Positions 54,522-64,000 of a stretch of DNA of 64,000 nucleotides are shown piece by piece. Position 1 is the stretch's first letter, and every line of letters starts with the position of its first letter. Both the position numbers and the translations under genes were made by a program. The notes under the pieces are model-generated. The model was not told the DNA's origin. It saw nothing but the letters and a program-made list of their open reading frames with translations, and made no database searches. The DNA comes from Aquipluma nitroreducens (GTDB lineage Bacteria; Bacteroidota; Bacteroidia; Bacteroidales; Prolixibacteraceae): positions 1,240,001-1,304,000 of the forward strand of contig NZ_AP018694.1 in NCBI RefSeq assembly GCF_009689585.1, written 5' to 3'.

Positions 54522-54899
54522 TTATTTAGTGGCTTTTTTCTTATTAGCAACAGTTTTTCTCTTTCCTTTACGTGTACGAGCATTATTTTTTGTGCTCTGT
54601 CCACGAACAGGTAAGCCTACACGGTGACGGATCCCACGGTAGCAACCGATATCCATCAATCGTTTAATATTCATCTGAGTTTCAGAACGTAATTCGCCTT
54701 CAACCTTGATGCTTCCACTGATAGCTGCACGAATAGCAGCCAGATGATCATCAGTCCAATCCTGAACCTTGATGTCTTTATCTACACCGGCTTTTTCGAG
54801 GAGAGTTACTGAAAGATTGCGACCGATACCATAGATATAGGTTAATGCAATTTCGCCTCTTTTATTGTTAGGGATGTCAACACCACTTATACGAGCCAT
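54522..54899 (-). CDS. rpsM: 30S ribosomal protein S13
   Basis: 125 residues; [27 protein letters not shown] and the C-terminal [26 protein letters not shown] are diagnostic. Head protein that contacts the P-site tRNA. Follows rpmJ. Confidence 0.98.
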   Translation of the reverse strand: MARISGVDIPNNKRGEIALTYIYGIGRNLSVTLLEKAGVDKDIKVQDWTDDHLAAIRAAISGSIKVEGELRSETQMNIKRLMDIGCYRGIRHRVGLPVRGQSTKNNARTRKGKRKTVANKKKATK

Positions 54900-54927
54900 A
54901 AAATAAAATTTTTACAAAGTTAATTAA

Positions 54928-55044
54928 TTATCCCTGACGTTGTTTGTACTTCGGATTCTTTTTGTTAATCACGTACAAACGGCCTTTTCTGCGAACAATT
55001 TTACAGTCGGCGCTACGTTTTTTAATGGATGCTCTTACTTTCAT
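54928..55044 (-). CDS. rpmJ: 50S ribosomal protein L36
   Basis: Short gene of 38 codons, translation [20 protein letters not shown] followed by a 18-residue tail ending KYKQRQG. It matches L36; one Cys (in ADCKIV) is present but the full CxxC-type zinc site is not, as in the C- form. Lies between infA and rpsM as expected. Confidence 0.96.
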   Translation of the reverse strand: MKVRASIKKRSADCKIVRRKGRLYVINKKNPKYKQRQG

Positions 55045-55055
55045 TATTTTGTGCT

Positions 55056-55277
55056 TTAGTTTTTATATCTAAAAGAAATTCTTCCTTTTGTCAGGTCATA
55101 TGGCGACATTTCAACTTTCACTTTATCGCCCGGTAAAATTTTGATGTAATGCATCCGCATTTTTCCGGAGATATGTGCAGTAATAGTATGCCCATTTTCC
55201 AATTCAACCCTGAACATTGCATTCGATAATGATTCAATGATTGTTCCGTCTTGTTCTATTGAAGACTGTTTTGCCAT
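55056..55277 (-). CDS. infA: Translation initiation factor IF-1
   Basis: 73-residue OB-fold protein ([54 protein letters not shown]). Blocks the A site during initiation. It starts a sub-group infA-rpmJ-rpsM-rpsK-rpsD-rpoA-rplQ that may have its own promoter, since a 204-base gap and a promoter candidate lie upstream. Confidence 0.98.
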   Translation of the reverse strand: MAKQSSIEQDGTIIESLSNAMFRVELENGHTITAHISGKMRMHYIKILPGDKVKVEMSPYDLTKGRISFRYKN

Positions 55278-55381
55278 AAATATAATCTAATTATCTAGTA
55301 ATTTGATGTTTACATTTCATATACTATTCGAATCTAAACACCGGTACGGAAGATTATTTAATTTTCCGCTAATAAATCCGG

Positions 55382-55389
55382 CAAAACTA
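55382..55389 (-). promoter_or_regulatory. Candidate promoter element for infA-rplQ genes
   Basis: Minus strand reads TAGTTTTG, exact TAnnTTTG match, about 105 bases upstream of infA in the only long gap of the ribosomal cluster. A short TCCGG/CCGGA inverted repeat (about 55377-55403) surrounds it. Confidence 0.4.
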
Positions 55390-55481
55390 CTAGAATTACC
55401 GGACTTACTCGCTATTTATGAATAAAATTTAACAAGTTTAGAACTTTCACTAATCTAAGACAAAAAATGTCTAAATAGTAA

Positions 55482-56819
55482 TTAGTATGCACCACCGCCT
55501 GAACGTCCCTTGATCCGGCCTGACTTCATCAAACCATCATAATGACGCATCAAAAGGTGACTCTCAATTTGCTGTAAAGTATCTAAAACAACACCCACAA
55601 GAATCAACAACGAAGTTCCACCGAAGAAATACGCGAACTGTTGATTAATTCCAGCCATCATCGCAAAAGCTGGCAGAATTGTAATTACTCCAAGAAATAC
55701 TGATCCTGGAAGGGTAATTCTGGACATGATGGTATCAAGAAATTCGACAGTTTTCTTTCCTGGTTTTACACCTGGAATAAACCCGCCATTCTTCTTCATA
55801 TCTTCAGCCATTTGCAATGGATTAACGGTAATTGCCGTATAAAAATATGTAAATAGAATAACTAACAGAAACTGAGTAAAGTTATACCAAAATCCAAGGT
55901 GATTGGTAAAAGCGGCTGCAAAGCCACTCATACTATCGGATTTGGCAAAACCCGCTAAACTAATAGGAATAAACATAATCGCCTGAGCGAAAATGATAGG
56001 CATTACACCTGCTGCATTCACTTTTAGAGGAATATACTGACGAACACCACCATACTGCTTGTTGCCAACAATTCGTTTTGCATATTGTACTGGTATTTTA
56101 CGTGTTCCCTGAACCAGTAAAATTGCGCCAATAAATACAAAAACAAGAACAACAAACTCAAGCAAGAACATTACCATACCGCCACCTTGTTGTTCGATGC
56201 GCGAAATAAATTCGGCAACAACAGAGTGAGGTAATCTGGCAATAATTCCGATCATGATAATCAGTGATATACCATTACCAATACCTTTATCTGTAATTTT
56301 TTCACCGAGCCACATTACGAACATCGAACCAGAAGTTAAAATAATGGTTGACGATACTGTAAATAAAGCTCCGGTAAGAGCAAAGGCCGATTCAGGTAAT
56401 TGGGCATGAAGGTTTACTAAGTATGCAGGTGCCTGGAAGAGCAGGATGACAACAGTTAAATAGCGAGTTAGCTGATTAACTTTGCGACGTCCTGATTCGC
56501 CTTCTTTTTGCAACCGTTGGAAGTAAGGTACCGCAATACCCAACAACTGGATTACAATAGAAGCCGAAATATACGGCATAATCCCTAAAGCAAAAATTGA
56601 TGCTTTAGAGAATGCTCCTCCCGAGAACATATCCAACAATCCGAGCAACCCCTCAGATGTTTGATTTTTAAGATTGATCAGCTGAGCTGGATCAACCCCA
56701 GGTAAAGAAACATACGAACCTAAACGATAAATAACAATTAAGAACAGAGTAATCCCCAACCGGGATCGCAAGTCTTCAATCTTATAAATATTCTTTAGGG
56801 TTTCAATAAACTTTTTCAT
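55482..56819 (-). CDS. secY: Preprotein translocase subunit SecY
   Basis: 445-residue channel subunit with ten transmembrane helices. Signatures: LPGVDPAQL, FALGIMPYISASIVIQLL (helix 2), TDKGIGNGISLIIMIGI, and the cytoplasmic loop VQYAKR. Lies after rplO, its classical place. No map gene follows between it and infA. Confidence 0.98.
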   Translation of the reverse strand: MKKFIETLKNIYKIEDLRSRLGITLFLIVIYRLGSYVSLPGVDPAQLINLKNQTSEGLLGLLDMFSGGAFSKASIFALGIMPYISASIVIQLLGIAVPYFQRLQKEGESGRRKVNQLTRYLTVVILLFQAPAYLVNLHAQLPESAFALTGALFTVSSTIILTSGSMFVMWLGEKITDKGIGNGISLIIMIGIIARLPHSVVAEFISRIEQQGGGMVMFLLEFVVLVFVFIGAILLVQGTRKIPVQYAKRIVGNKQYGGVRQYIPLKVNAAGVMPIIFAQAIMFIPISLAGFAKSDSMSGFAAAFTNHLGFWYNFTQFLLVILFTYFYTAITVNPLQMAEDMKKNGGFIPGVKPGKKTVEFLDTIMSRITLPGSVFLGVITILPAFAMMAGINQQFAYFFGGTSLLILVGVVLDTLQQIESHLLMRHYDGLMKSGRIKGRSGGGAY

Positions 56820-56824
56820 CAGGT

Positions 56825-57271
56825 TTAAAGTATTTCGATGGTTCCTTGTAGATTCTCAATGGTCTCTTTTGCCCTTTTTGAAAAAGCATGGGCTTTTACT
56901 TCCAATTTAAGGTTCAATACTCCATCTCCCAAGATCTTCACTTTATCCCTTTTGGAAGCCATTCCAGCTTCAACTAAAACATTTACATCAACACAGGTAA
57001 TTTTTAAAGATTCAGCCAATTCCTGAATTACATCAAGATTGATTGCTTTAAATTCCTTCCGGTTAATATTTTTAAAGCCAAATTTAGGTACAACACGTTG
57101 TAAAGGCATCTGACCTCCTTCAAAACCACGACGACTTTTGTAGCCGGATCTTGATTTAGCTCCTTTGTGACCTCTTGTAGAAGTTCCACCGTGACCAGAA
57201 CCCTGGCCTCGGCCAATTCGCTTTACGCTGTGGGTTGAACCTTCAGCAGGTTTAAGATTACTTAAATCCAT
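56825..57271 (-). CDS. rplO: 50S ribosomal protein L15
   Basis: 148 residues; [41 protein letters not shown] is diagnostic, with [20 protein letters not shown]. Six bases before secY. Confidence 0.98.
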   Translation of the reverse strand: MDLSNLKPAEGSTHSVKRIGRGQGSGHGGTSTRGHKGAKSRSGYKSRRGFEGGQMPLQRVVPKFGFKNINRKEFKAINLDVIQELAESLKITCVDVNVLVEAGMASKRDKVKILGDGVLNLKLEVKAHAFSKRAKETIENLQGTIEIL

Positions 57272-57292
57272 AATTTATTGATCTTAATAAGT

Positions 57293-57472
57293 TTAAACTT
57301 CTTCAACAATTACGAGATGGTGCAATTTTGCAACCATTCCCATAATTTGTGGAGTTACTTCGTGTATTACTGGTCGGTTAAGCTTTTTAATTCCAAGAGC
57401 AACAAGTGTAGCTTTTTGTCTCCAATCAGAACCGATCTGACTTTTTACTTGAGTAATTTTTATCTTTGCCAT
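57293..57472 (-). CDS. rpmD: 50S ribosomal protein L30
   Basis: Short gene of 59 codons. Start MAKIKITQVKSQIGSDWRQK, then ATLVALGIKKLNRPVIHE, the L30 signature, and a C-terminus with GMVAKLHHLVIVEEV. It fills the gap between rpsE and rplO, its classical place in the spc operon. Confidence 0.96.
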   Translation of the reverse strand: MAKIKITQVKSQIGSDWRQKATLVALGIKKLNRPVIHEVTPQIMGMVAKLHHLVIVEEV

Positions 57473-57478
57473 AACTCC

Positions 57479-57994
57479 TTATCCATTAAATACTTTATCC
57501 AAAGTTACACCACGATGTTCAGCAACAGTATGCGCATCACGCAATTCGAGAAGAGCAGCCATGGTTGCTTTTACCAAATTATGAGGGTTCGATGATCCTT
57601 TTGATTTTGCAAGGATGTTGTGAACGCCAACACTTTCCAATACAGAGCGCATAGCACCTCCGGCTTTTACCCCGGTTCCTGATGTTGCTGGTTTTAAAAA
57701 TACACGAGCTCCACCAAATTTAGCTTCCTGTTCGTGAGGTATTGTTCCTTTGTGAATTGGAACCTTAATCAGATTCTTTTTTGCTGCGTCAACACCTTTT
57801 GAAATTGCAGTAGTTACTTCGCTGGCTTTACCCAGACCCCAACCTACTACACCATCTTCGTTGCCAACAACAACAATAGCCGAGAAGCTGAATGTTCTAC
57901 CTCCCTTGGTTACTTTTGTAACGCGGTTAATAGCTACCAACCGATCCTTCAGTTCCAGATCACTGGTTTTTACTTTTCTGATATCTCCTGTCAT
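57479..57994 (-). CDS. rpsE: 30S ribosomal protein S5
   Basis: 171 residues; double-stranded-RNA-binding N-terminal part [42 protein letters not shown] and the C-terminal [29 protein letters not shown] are diagnostic. Fidelity and mRNA-helicase role in the 30S subunit. Confidence 0.98.
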   Translation of the reverse strand: MTGDIRKVKTSDLELKDRLVAINRVTKVTKGGRTFSFSAIVVVGNEDGVVGWGLGKASEVTTAISKGVDAAKKNLIKVPIHKGTIPHEQEAKFGGARVFLKPATSGTGVKAGGAMRSVLESVGVHNILAKSKGSSNPHNLVKATMAALLELRDAHTVAEHRGVTLDKVFNG

Positions 57995-57999
57995 AACTA

Positions 58000-58356
58000 T
58001 TAAAATTTAAGGCCACCTTCACGGGCAGCGTCAGCTAATTGTTTAACTCTTCCGTGATACAAATAACCATTACGATCAAATACAACTGCAGAAATTCCGG
58101 CAGCTAATGCTTTTTCAGCAACTGCTTTACCAATAATCGCAGCCATTTCGGTTTTGGTACCCTCGGTACCTACGAAATCTTTATTAAGCGAGGAAACTGC
58201 CAACAAAGTTTTTCCTGATAAATCGTCAATCAACTGAGCATAAATTTGCTTGTTGCTTCTGAATACATTCAAACGAGGTCTTTCAGCAGTTCCGGAAACA
58301 ATTTTCCGGATTCTCTTCTTAATCCTATATCTTCTTTCTTGCTTCGTTAAAGCCAT
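58000..58356 (-). CDS. rplR: 50S ribosomal protein L18
   Basis: 118 residues; [20 protein letters not shown], the 5S-rRNA-binding region, and [28 protein letters not shown] at the end are diagnostic. Confidence 0.98.
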   Translation of the reverse strand: MALTKQERRYRIKKRIRKIVSGTAERPRLNVFRSNKQIYAQLIDDLSGKTLLAVSSLNKDFVGTEGTKTEMAAIIGKAVAEKALAAGISAVVFDRNGYLYHGRVKQLADAAREGGLKF

Positions 58357-58371
58357 GGTTTTTAAATTTTA

Positions 58372-58929
58372 CTATTTAGCACCAGCTGATTTACCGGCCT
58401 TGCGCCTAAGAATTTCACCAACAAATTTAACACCTTTTCCTTTGTAAGGTTCAGGTTTCCGGAAGGATCTGATTTTGGCTGCAATGTGACCAATCAGTTG
58501 TTTATCACAGCTTTTCAAGGTTACAATTGGGTTACTACGTTTATCACTCTTAGCTTCTACCTGAACTTCAGCAGGAAGTTGCAGATAAGTATGATGTGAA
58601 TAACCTAAAACCAAATCGAGAATCTGACCGTCGTTTTCAGCACGATAACCAACACCAACCAATTCAAGTTTTACTTCGTAGCCTTTTGATACACCTACAA
58701 CCATGTTGTTGACCAGTGAACGATAAAGGCCATGAATGGCACGATGTTTTTTCTCATCGGAAGGACGATTTACCGTTAATGTATTACCTTCCAATTCGAA
58801 AGTAATATCCGGATCAACCTGTTGTGTTAGTTCGCCCAGCGGACCTTTTACTGTAACCAAATTTGTATCGCTTACCGTAAATTTTACACCAGCTGGTATT
58901 TCAATGGGTAGTTTACCTATCCTTGACAT
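58372..58929 (-). CDS. rplF: 50S ribosomal protein L6
   Basis: 185 residues from the ATG at 58929 (MSRIGKLPIEIPAG), chosen because the family begins there and because a strong AGGAGG ribosome-binding site lies 7 bases before it, unusual for this phylum. An upstream in-frame ATG would overlap rpsH. C-terminal GYSH and EPYKGKGVKFVGEILRRKAGKSAG are typical. Confidence 0.97.
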   Translation of the reverse strand: MSRIGKLPIEIPAGVKFTVSDTNLVTVKGPLGELTQQVDPDITFELEGNTLTVNRPSDEKKHRAIHGLYRSLVNNMVVGVSKGYEVKLELVGVGYRAENDGQILDLVLGYSHHTYLQLPAEVQVEAKSDKRSNPIVTLKSCDKQLIGHIAAKIRSFRKPEPYKGKGVKFVGEILRRKAGKSAGAK

Positions 58930-58945
58930 TCTTATTCCTCCTAGA

Positions 58946-59353
58946 TTAATAAACGTAACATAAGACTTCACCACCAACGCCTAATTCCCGAGCTTCTTTG
59001 TCGGTGATTACGCCTTTAGAGGTCGAAATTACTGCAATTCCCAAACCGTTAAGTACGCGTGGAATGCTATCGATATGGCAATATTTCCGTAAACCAGGTT
59101 TACTGATTCTTTTAATTGCCTTAATAGCCGGAATCTTCGTCTCTGGGTTATATTTCAATGCAATTTTAATGTTGCCCTGAAAGTTCACTTCATCCTCGAA
59201 CTTATAGTTGAGGATATATCCTTTATCTTTCAAAATTTTGGTAATTTCTTTCTTGATATTGGATGCAGGGATATCAACCACACGATGTTTTGCCTTTTGA
59301 GCATTTCTGATTCGTGTCAGATAATCTGCTATTGGATCTGTAATTTTGCTCAT
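58946..59353 (-). CDS. rpsH: 30S ribosomal protein S8
   Basis: 135 residues; [33 protein letters not shown] at the start and [31 protein letters not shown] at the end are diagnostic. Confidence 0.98.
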   Translation of the reverse strand: MSKITDPIADYLTRIRNAQKAKHRVVDIPASNIKKEITKILKDKGYILNYKFEDEVNFQGNIKIALKYNPETKIPAIKAIKRISKPGLRKYCHIDSIPRVLNGLGIAVISTSKGVITDKEARELGVGGEVLCYVY

Positions 59354-59370
59354 TACTTCTTAATTAGATA

Positions 59371-59640
59371 TTACCAACTTGCTTTTTTAACACCCGGAAT
59401 TAAACCATAAGAAGCCATTTCTCTGAAATTGATTCTACTGATTCCGAACTGACGCATATATCCTTTCGGACGACCGGTTAGTTTGCATCTGTTATGCATA
59501 CGAATACGGGAAGAGTTCTTAGGTAACTTTTGAAGACCGACTGAATCACCTTCAGCTTTAAGCTTGGCTCTTTTTTCGGCATATTTTTCAACAAGTGCTG
59601 CCCTTTTTACTTCCCGGGCTTTCATTGATTCCTTAGCCAT
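59371..59640 (-). CDS. rpsN: 30S ribosomal protein S14 (long, zinc-free type)
   Basis: 89 residues. The end [43 protein letters not shown] is diagnostic. It lacks the CxxC zinc motif of short S14. Confidence 0.97.
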   Translation of the reverse strand: MAKESMKAREVKRAALVEKYAEKRAKLKAEGDSVGLQKLPKNSSRIRMHNRCKLTGRPKGYMRQFGISRINFREMASYGLIPGVKKASW

Positions 59641-59643
59641 ATC

Positions 59644-60201
59644 TTAAATCTTTTTAGCATTTTTAAACGGTAAACCTAACTCTTTCAACAAGGCATAGCC
59701 TTCTTCGTCTGACACAGCCGTAGTTACGAAAGTAATATTCATTCCGTTGATACGGGTAACTTTGTCCATTACAATTTCAGGGAAGATAATTTGCTCAGGG
59801 ATACCTAAAGTATAATTACCACGGCCATCCATTTTGCCTTCAATTCCTTTGAAATCGCGGATGCGGGGAAGAGATACACTGATTAAACGATCAAGGAACT
59901 CATACATGCGCTCTCTGCGTAGGGTAACACGAACCCCGATTGGCATTTTTTTCCTTAATTTGAAGTTAGAAATGTCCTTCTTAGATTTGGTTTGGACTGC
60001 CTTCTGACCGGTGATGTTTGTAATCTCGTCGGTAGCGACTTCGATTAACTTTTTATCAGCGATAGCAGCTCCAACGCCCTGATTGATGACAATCTTATCT
60101 AACTTAGGTGCCTGCATTACGTTTTTGTAGGAAAAATCCTTCACTAACGCAGGTACAACTTCGTCTAAGTATTTTTTCTTAAGTGTTGGTACGTAAGCCA
60201 T
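59644..60201 (-). CDS. rplE: 50S ribosomal protein L5
   Basis: 185 residues; [27 protein letters not shown]-like [23 protein letters not shown] and [23 protein letters not shown] are typical. Binds 5S rRNA. Start overlaps the rplX stop by one base. Confidence 0.98.
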   Translation of the reverse strand: MAYVPTLKKKYLDEVVPALVKDFSYKNVMQAPKLDKIVINQGVGAAIADKKLIEVATDEITNITGQKAVQTKSKKDISNFKLRKKMPIGVRVTLRRERMYEFLDRLISVSLPRIRDFKGIEGKMDGRGNYTLGIPEQIIFPEIVMDKVTRINGMNITFVTTAVSDEEGYALLKELGLPFKNAKKI

Positions 60202-60524
60202 TACTTAATCTCCTCTCCTGATTTTTTTGAATAACGAACTAATTTGCCTTTATCATCCAGCTTCCTTCCAATACGAGTTGGTTTCCCAGTTTTTGGGTCT
60301 TTATTCATAAGGTTAGAAATGTGAATAGGTGCTTCCTTCTCCACAATACCACCCTGCGGATGTGCCGCATTGGGTTTTGTGTGTTTTTTAACCATATTAA
60401 CACCTTCCACAATAGCTTTCTCGGTTGCTCTGATTACTTCGAGCACTTTGCCTTCCCGTCCTTTGTAATTGCCAGCAATTACAATAACAGAGTCGCCTTT
60501 TTTTATGTGTAATTTTGTCTGCAT
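60201..60524 (-). CDS. rplX: 50S ribosomal protein L24
   Basis: 107 residues from the ATG at 60524 ([30 protein letters not shown] motif). An in-frame ATG at 60542 overlaps the rplN stop as TAATG and would add six residues; I prefer 60524 because family members begin at the KLHIKKGD segment, but coupling through 60542 is possible. Confidence 0.95.
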   Translation of the reverse strand: MQTKLHIKKGDSVIVIAGNYKGREGKVLEVIRATEKAIVEGVNMVKKHTKPNAAHPQGGIVEKEAPIHISNLMNKDPKTGKPTRIGRKLDDKGKLVRYSKKSGEEIK

Positions 60525-60541
60525 TTCTCTGATTTTATGCA

Positions 60542-60907
60542 TTAAAGTACTTCAGGAGCAAGTGAAATGATCTTCATATTTTGATCACGAAGTTCTCTTG
60601 CTACGGGTCCGAATATACGAGTTCCGCGCATTTCACCAGCATTATTCAGCAAAACTACAGCGTTATCATCGAAACGGATGTATGATCCATCTTGACGACG
60701 AACTTCTTTGGTCGTACGAACAATTATTGCTTTCGACACGGCACCTTTTTTCATGTCACTTCCCGCTATAGCACTTTTTACTGTTACTACAATGGTATCG
60801 CCCAGTGTGGCATAGCGCTTGCGGGTTCCGCCTAATACGCGGATTACGAGCACTTCTTTGGCCCCACTATTATCGGCAACGGTACATCTTGATTCCTGTT
60901 GTATCAT
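60542..60907 (-). CDS. rplN: 50S ribosomal protein L14
   Basis: 121 residues; [41 protein letters not shown] and [27 protein letters not shown] are diagnostic. Confidence 0.98.
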   Translation of the reverse strand: MIQQESRCTVADNSGAKEVLVIRVLGGTRKRYATLGDTIVVTVKSAIAGSDMKKGAVSKAIIVRTTKEVRRQDGSYIRFDDNAVVLLNNAGEMRGTRIFGPVARELRDQNMKIISLAPEVL

Positions 60908-60909
60908 GA

Positions 60910-61167
60910 TTACTTAGCTCTTTCTATGATTTCCACTAATCTCCAACATTTCTGTTTACTGATAGGTCGTGTTTCCATGATCTTTACAGTATCGCCGATG
61001 TTGCAGCTGTTCTTTTCATCGTGGGCGTAAAACTTCGAAGTTTTGTTGACGAATTTTCCATAAATAGGATGTTTTTCTTTGCGGTGTTCAGCCACAACGA
61101 TCGTACATTCCATTTTGTTACTCACAACAACTCCAATACGCTCCTTCCTTAGATTTCTTTCTTCCAT
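60910..61167 (-). CDS. rpsQ: 30S ribosomal protein S17
   Basis: 85 residues; [45 protein letters not shown] and [20 protein letters not shown] are diagnostic. Confidence 0.98.
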   Translation of the reverse strand: MEERNLRKERIGVVVSNKMECTIVVAEHRKEKHPIYGKFVNKTSKFYAHDEKNSCNIGDTVKIMETRPISKQKCWRLVEIIERAK

Positions 61168-61169
61168 TA

Positions 61170-61373
61170 CTAACTCTGTTTTGCGTTAATTTCCCTTTGA
61201 CGTAGAATGGTTTTTAGACGTGCAATATTTCTTCTCACTTCTACGATCACTTTTGGGTTTTCGAGTTGAGAAATTGCATGGTTCATTTTCATCCGTGTTA
61301 AGGAGTCCTGATCGGTCTGAATTCTTTCAAGAATTTCAGCTTTCGATAATTCTCTAATTTCTGATGTCTTCAT
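61170..61373 (-). CDS. rpmC: 50S ribosomal protein L29
   Basis: 67 residues; helical, [19 protein letters not shown] at the start and [24 protein letters not shown] at the end. Its ATG overlaps the rplP stop by one base. Confidence 0.97.
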   Translation of the reverse strand: MKTSEIRELSKAEILERIQTDQDSLTRMKMNHAISQLENPKVIVEVRRNIARLKTILRQREINAKQS

Positions 61374-61807
61374 TATTCAGCGATTTCAGATTCAACATAA
61401 TCACGTCTAACCATGAACTTAGTAGTTACCGGTAGCTTTTGAGCAGCTAAACGAAGTGCTTCCTTTGCAACCTCATAAGGAACTCCATCTGCTTCAATCA
61501 ATATTCTACCTGGTGTAATCGGAGCAACGAATGCTTCCGGAGCACCTTTTCCTTTACCCATACGTACCTCTGCAGGTTTTTTAGTAATAGGTTTATCGGG
61601 GAATACACGGATCCAAATTTGACCCTGACGTTGCATGTGACGCGTAACGGCAACACGGGCAGCCTCAATCTGGCGTCCGGTAAGCCACGTCTCTTCCAAC
61701 GATTTAATTCCAAAAGATCCAAATGCTAACTGGTTGCCGCGTTGAGCCAGTCCCTTCATTTTTCCCTTTTGTACTCTTCTGAATTTTGTCTTTTTCGGTT
61801 GTAACAT
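61373..61807 (-). CDS. rplP: 50S ribosomal protein L16
   Basis: 144 residues; [38 protein letters not shown] and [24 protein letters not shown] are diagnostic. Sits near the peptidyl-transferase region. Confidence 0.98.
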   Translation of the reverse strand: MLQPKKTKFRRVQKGKMKGLAQRGNQLAFGSFGIKSLEETWLTGRQIEAARVAVTRHMQRQGQIWIRVFPDKPITKKPAEVRMGKGKGAPEAFVAPITPGRILIEADGVPYEVAKEALRLAAQKLPVTTKFMVRRDYVESEIAE

Positions 61808-61835
61808 CCTTCTTTACTTCTGAAAGGTTTACAAA

Positions 61836-62558
61836 TTATTTTCTTTTTTTCTTAAATCCGCCACCTTTTGGTGCACCTTCGTTTGGACGTCTTCCTTCAG
61901 GCTTTTGTCCAACGTTTGGTGAAAGGTCACGCTTTCCATAAATCTCACCTTTACAGATCCATACTTTAACACCGAGTAAACCGGTTTTAGTAAGGGCTTC
62001 TGCCAGTGCATAATCTATATCAGCTCTCAGAGTGTGCAATGGAGTACGACCATCTTTGTACATTTCTGAACGTGCCATTTCAGCGCCGTTTAAGCGGCCT
62101 GAAACCTGAACTTTGATACCCTGTGCTCCCATTCTCATGGTTGAAGCGATAGCCATTTTTGTCGCACGACGGTAAGCAATCTTACCTTCAATCTGACGTG
62201 CAATGTTAACAGCTACAATTTTGGCATCTAATTCCGGACGTTTAATTTCAAAAATGTTGATCTGAACTTCCTTGTTAGTGATCTTCTTCAGTTCTTCTTT
62301 CAGTTTATCAACTTCCTGACCACCCTTGCCAATAATAATACCGGGCCTTGAGGTGTGAACAGTGATAGTAATAAGCTTCAGTGTGCGTTCAATAATAATC
62401 TTAGAAATACTTGCTTTAGCCAAACGGGCATTCAAATATTCCCTGATTTTAAAATCTTCCACGAGCTTATCGCCATAGTTGTTTCCACCGAACCAATTGG
62501 AATCCCATCCTTTGATGATTCCTAAACGATTAGCGATTGGATTAACTTTTTGTCCCAT
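61836..62558 (-). CDS. rpsC: 30S ribosomal protein S3
   Basis: 240 residues; [24 protein letters not shown], the KH domain with [20 protein letters not shown] and the C-terminal [16 protein letters not shown]. The basic Gly/Arg-rich tail is longer than in E. coli. Confidence 0.98.
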   Translation of the reverse strand: MGQKVNPIANRLGIIKGWDSNWFGGNNYGDKLVEDFKIREYLNARLAKASISKIIIERTLKLITITVHTSRPGIIIGKGGQEVDKLKEELKKITNKEVQINIFEIKRPELDAKIVAVNIARQIEGKIAYRRATKMAIASTMRMGAQGIKVQVSGRLNGAEMARSEMYKDGRTPLHTLRADIDYALAEALTKTGLLGVKVWICKGEIYGKRDLSPNVGQKPEGRRPNEGAPKGGGFKKKRK

Positions 62559-62568
62559 GTATTATTAT

Positions 62569-62982
62569 TTATTCTGTTACTTTTTCTTCGATTAAACTAC
62601 CAAGACTAACGGTCACATGATTTGATCTTTTCTTGATCCTGTGTGCACGTCCCTGCGGAGCAGGCATTAATCTTTTCAATATTCTTCCTGAATCAACAGA
62701 AATAGTTTTCACTACCAAATTACTTTCTTCCAATCTGCTTCCTTCGTTTTTAGCTTGCCAGTTAGCGATAGCTGACATAACTAATTTTTCAAGTCGGCGT
62801 GAAGATTCTTTTGAGGAAAACTTTAGTACATCAAGAGCTCTGTTCACTTCCATTCCGCGAACCATATCGGCAACAAGCCTCATTTTGCGCGGTGAAGTAG
62901 GACAATTCTTCAAAACAGCGAAATACTGCTGTTTCTTAGCTTCCTTTAGTTCGTTTGCACTATTTCTTTTTCTAGCACCCAT
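62569..62982 (-). CDS. rplV: 50S ribosomal protein L22
   Basis: 137 residues; [30 protein letters not shown] and [22 protein letters not shown], the latter the exit-tunnel loop. Lies between rpsS and rpsC. Confidence 0.98.
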   Translation of the reverse strand: MGARKRNSANELKEAKKQQYFAVLKNCPTSPRKMRLVADMVRGMEVNRALDVLKFSSKESSRRLEKLVMSAIANWQAKNEGSRLEESNLVVKTISVDSGRILKRLMPAPQGRAHRIKKRSNHVTVSLGSLIEEKVTE

Positions 62983-63013
62983 CGTGAATTCTTTTAATAA
63001 TTAAGCTTAGGCC

Positions 63014-63280
63014 TTATTTTTTACCTTTTGAATGGCCCCTGAATGTTCTTGTAGGTGCAAATTCGCCGAATTTATGACCAACCATGTTTTCAGTCACATA
63101 AACAGGAATGAATTTATTTCCGTTATGAACTGCGATGGTTTGCCCTACAAAGTCAGGAGAAATTACAGATGCTCTGGCCCATGTTTTGATTACCGCCTTT
63201 TTGTTCGTTTCATTCATAGCCAGAACTCTGCGTTCGAGCTTGAAATCGATAAAAGGACCTTTCTTTAATGAACGACTCAT
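63014..63280 (-). CDS. rpsS: 30S ribosomal protein S19
   Basis: 88 residues; [41 protein letters not shown] and [22 protein letters not shown] are diagnostic. Confidence 0.98.
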   Translation of the reverse strand: MSRSLKKGPFIDFKLERRVLAMNETNKKAVIKTWARASVISPDFVGQTIAVHNGNKFIPVYVTENMVGHKFGEFAPTRTFRGHSKGKK

Positions 63281-63296
63281 ATTCTTCTCCTTTTAA

Positions 63297-64000
63297 TTAT
63301 TTCTTGCGTTTTTCTACAATATACCTGTTAGAAGCTTTCTTCTTAGCACGGGTTTTGAAGCCTTTAGCTAATAAGCCCTTACGTGAACGTGGATGTCCAC
63401 CAGAAGAGCGACCTTCTCCACCACCCATTGGGTGATCTACCGGGTTCATCGCTACACCTCTAACGCGAGGTCTTCTACCTAACCATCTTGAGCGGCCAGC
63501 TTTTCCTGAACGTTCGAGGTTGTGGTCGGAGTTTCCAACAATTCCTACTGTAGCACGACAAGTTACGAGAACCATTCTTGCTTCGCCCGAAGGCAATTTC
63601 ACGATAGCGTACTTTCCTTCTCTCGAAGTTAACTGAGCATACGTACCGGCACTACGCGCCATCACACCACCCTGACTTGGATGAAGTTCAATGTTGTGAA
63701 CCAAAGTTCCAAGAGGAATTTCAGCTAGTGGCAATGTATTGCCTACTTCTGGTGCGATCCCACTGCCAGTTTCAACTTTCTGCCCAACAACTAAACCGTT
63801 GGGAGCAAGCATGTACCGTTTCTCTCCATCAGGATATACCAGAAGAGCGATACGGGCTGTGCGGTTTGGATCATACTGAATAGACTCAACAACAGCAGCA
63901 ATACCATCTTTATCTCTTTTAAAATCGATAAAACGGTATTTGCGTTTGTGGCCACCACCTATATTCCTCATTGTCATGCGACCGCCGGCATTTCTACCGC
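63297..64000 (-). CDS. rplB: 50S ribosomal protein L2, 5' end outside window
   Basis: The frame is open to the right edge ([20 protein letters not shown] at its visible start), so about 234 C-terminal residues are seen and roughly 40 N-terminal ones lie beyond 64000. [28 protein letters not shown] contains the catalytically important His region near the peptidyl-transferase centre. First visible gene of the S10-spc-alpha cluster. Confidence 0.97.
   Translation of the reverse strand, partial: GRNAGGRMTMRNIGGGHKRKYRFIDFKRDKDGIAAVVESIQYDPNRTARIALLVYPDGEKRYMLAPNGLVVGQKVETGSGIAPEVGNTLPLAEIPLGTLVHNIELHPSQGGVMARSAGTYAQLTSREGKYAIVKLPSGEARMVLVTCRATVGIVGNSDHNLERSGKAGRSRWLGRRPRVRGVAMNPVDHPMGGGEGRSSGGHPRSRKGLLAKGFKTRAKKKASNRYIVEKRKK

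Overview
The window looks like a chromosomal segment of a Bacteroidota bacterium, most likely an environmental member of the Bacteroidales/Marinilabiliales (a Prolixibacteraceae-like organism is my best guess, from gene content only). The clues are exact copies of the Bacteroidota -7 promoter element (TAnnTTTG) in front of many genes, two secreted proteins with type IX secretion (T9SS) C-terminal sorting tails, a Bacteroidota-type SerA, DUF4369-thioredoxin and C69 dipeptidase lipoprotein/exported families, and few Shine-Dalgarno sequences. Most of the window is ordinary housekeeping or metabolic sequence. The accessory material is one intact IS5-family element, one stand-alone Bro-N gene, several intergenic hairpin repeats and a few T9SS/exported proteins.

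Layout. 1-13 kb: a pabB-like gene cut by the left edge, yggS and a DHOD-like gene, a HEAT-repeat protein, a MATE exporter, a minus-strand group (LRR protein, DHCW cupin, D-amino-acid aminotransferase), a membrane histidine kinase, small DUF2200/DUF1801 proteins, an exported dienelactone-hydrolase-like protein and the carotenoid pair crtI-crtB. 13-22.5 kb: a GH28 lipoprotein, an Hpt protein, gcvT, a ComB-like phosphatase, then the serine cluster serC-serA-pentapeptide protein-small membrane protein-DUF1015, and DUF423. 22.5-35 kb: an 886-bp IS5-family element, a 15-repeat RCC1 protein with a T9SS tail, a C69 dipeptidase, rplS, a DUF1080 protein, tRNA-Lys(CTT), a MgtC/DUF4010 membrane protein, an S41 protease lipoprotein and a CotH-kinase T9SS protein, then a strongly structured non-coding element. 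35-49.6 kb: creatininase-like protein, DMT transporter, TlpA-like lipoprotein, asnB, ychF, a Nudix-like (NrtR/AraR-type) regulator with a candidate operator, an ECF sigma operon, hutH, hisS, a WbuC cupin, a Bro-N protein and a lone membrane gene flanked by 12-bp inverted repeats. 49.6-64 kb: ettA, a single-domain response regulator, and then the S10-spc-alpha ribosomal cluster on the minus strand from rplB (cut by the right edge) to rplQ, including rpmJ and rpmD.

How genes work together. The serC-serA cluster lacks serB but carries a DUF1015 protein with a DGHHR motif like that of ParB/Srx-fold proteins, and its SerA lacks the usual Glu and His catalytic signatures; this is the most interesting biochemical lead. 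A histidine kinase without receiver, an Hpt protein and a lone receiver are scattered as orphans and could belong to one phosphorelay. The ribosomal cluster has the classical order but has no map gene between secY and infA; the gap holds a candidate promoter instead. I found no CRISPR array, rRNA, prophage block or obvious defence island. No clearly new multi-gene system is evident; the best leads are the serine/DUF1015 cluster, the Nudix-regulator operator and the intergenic structured repeats.
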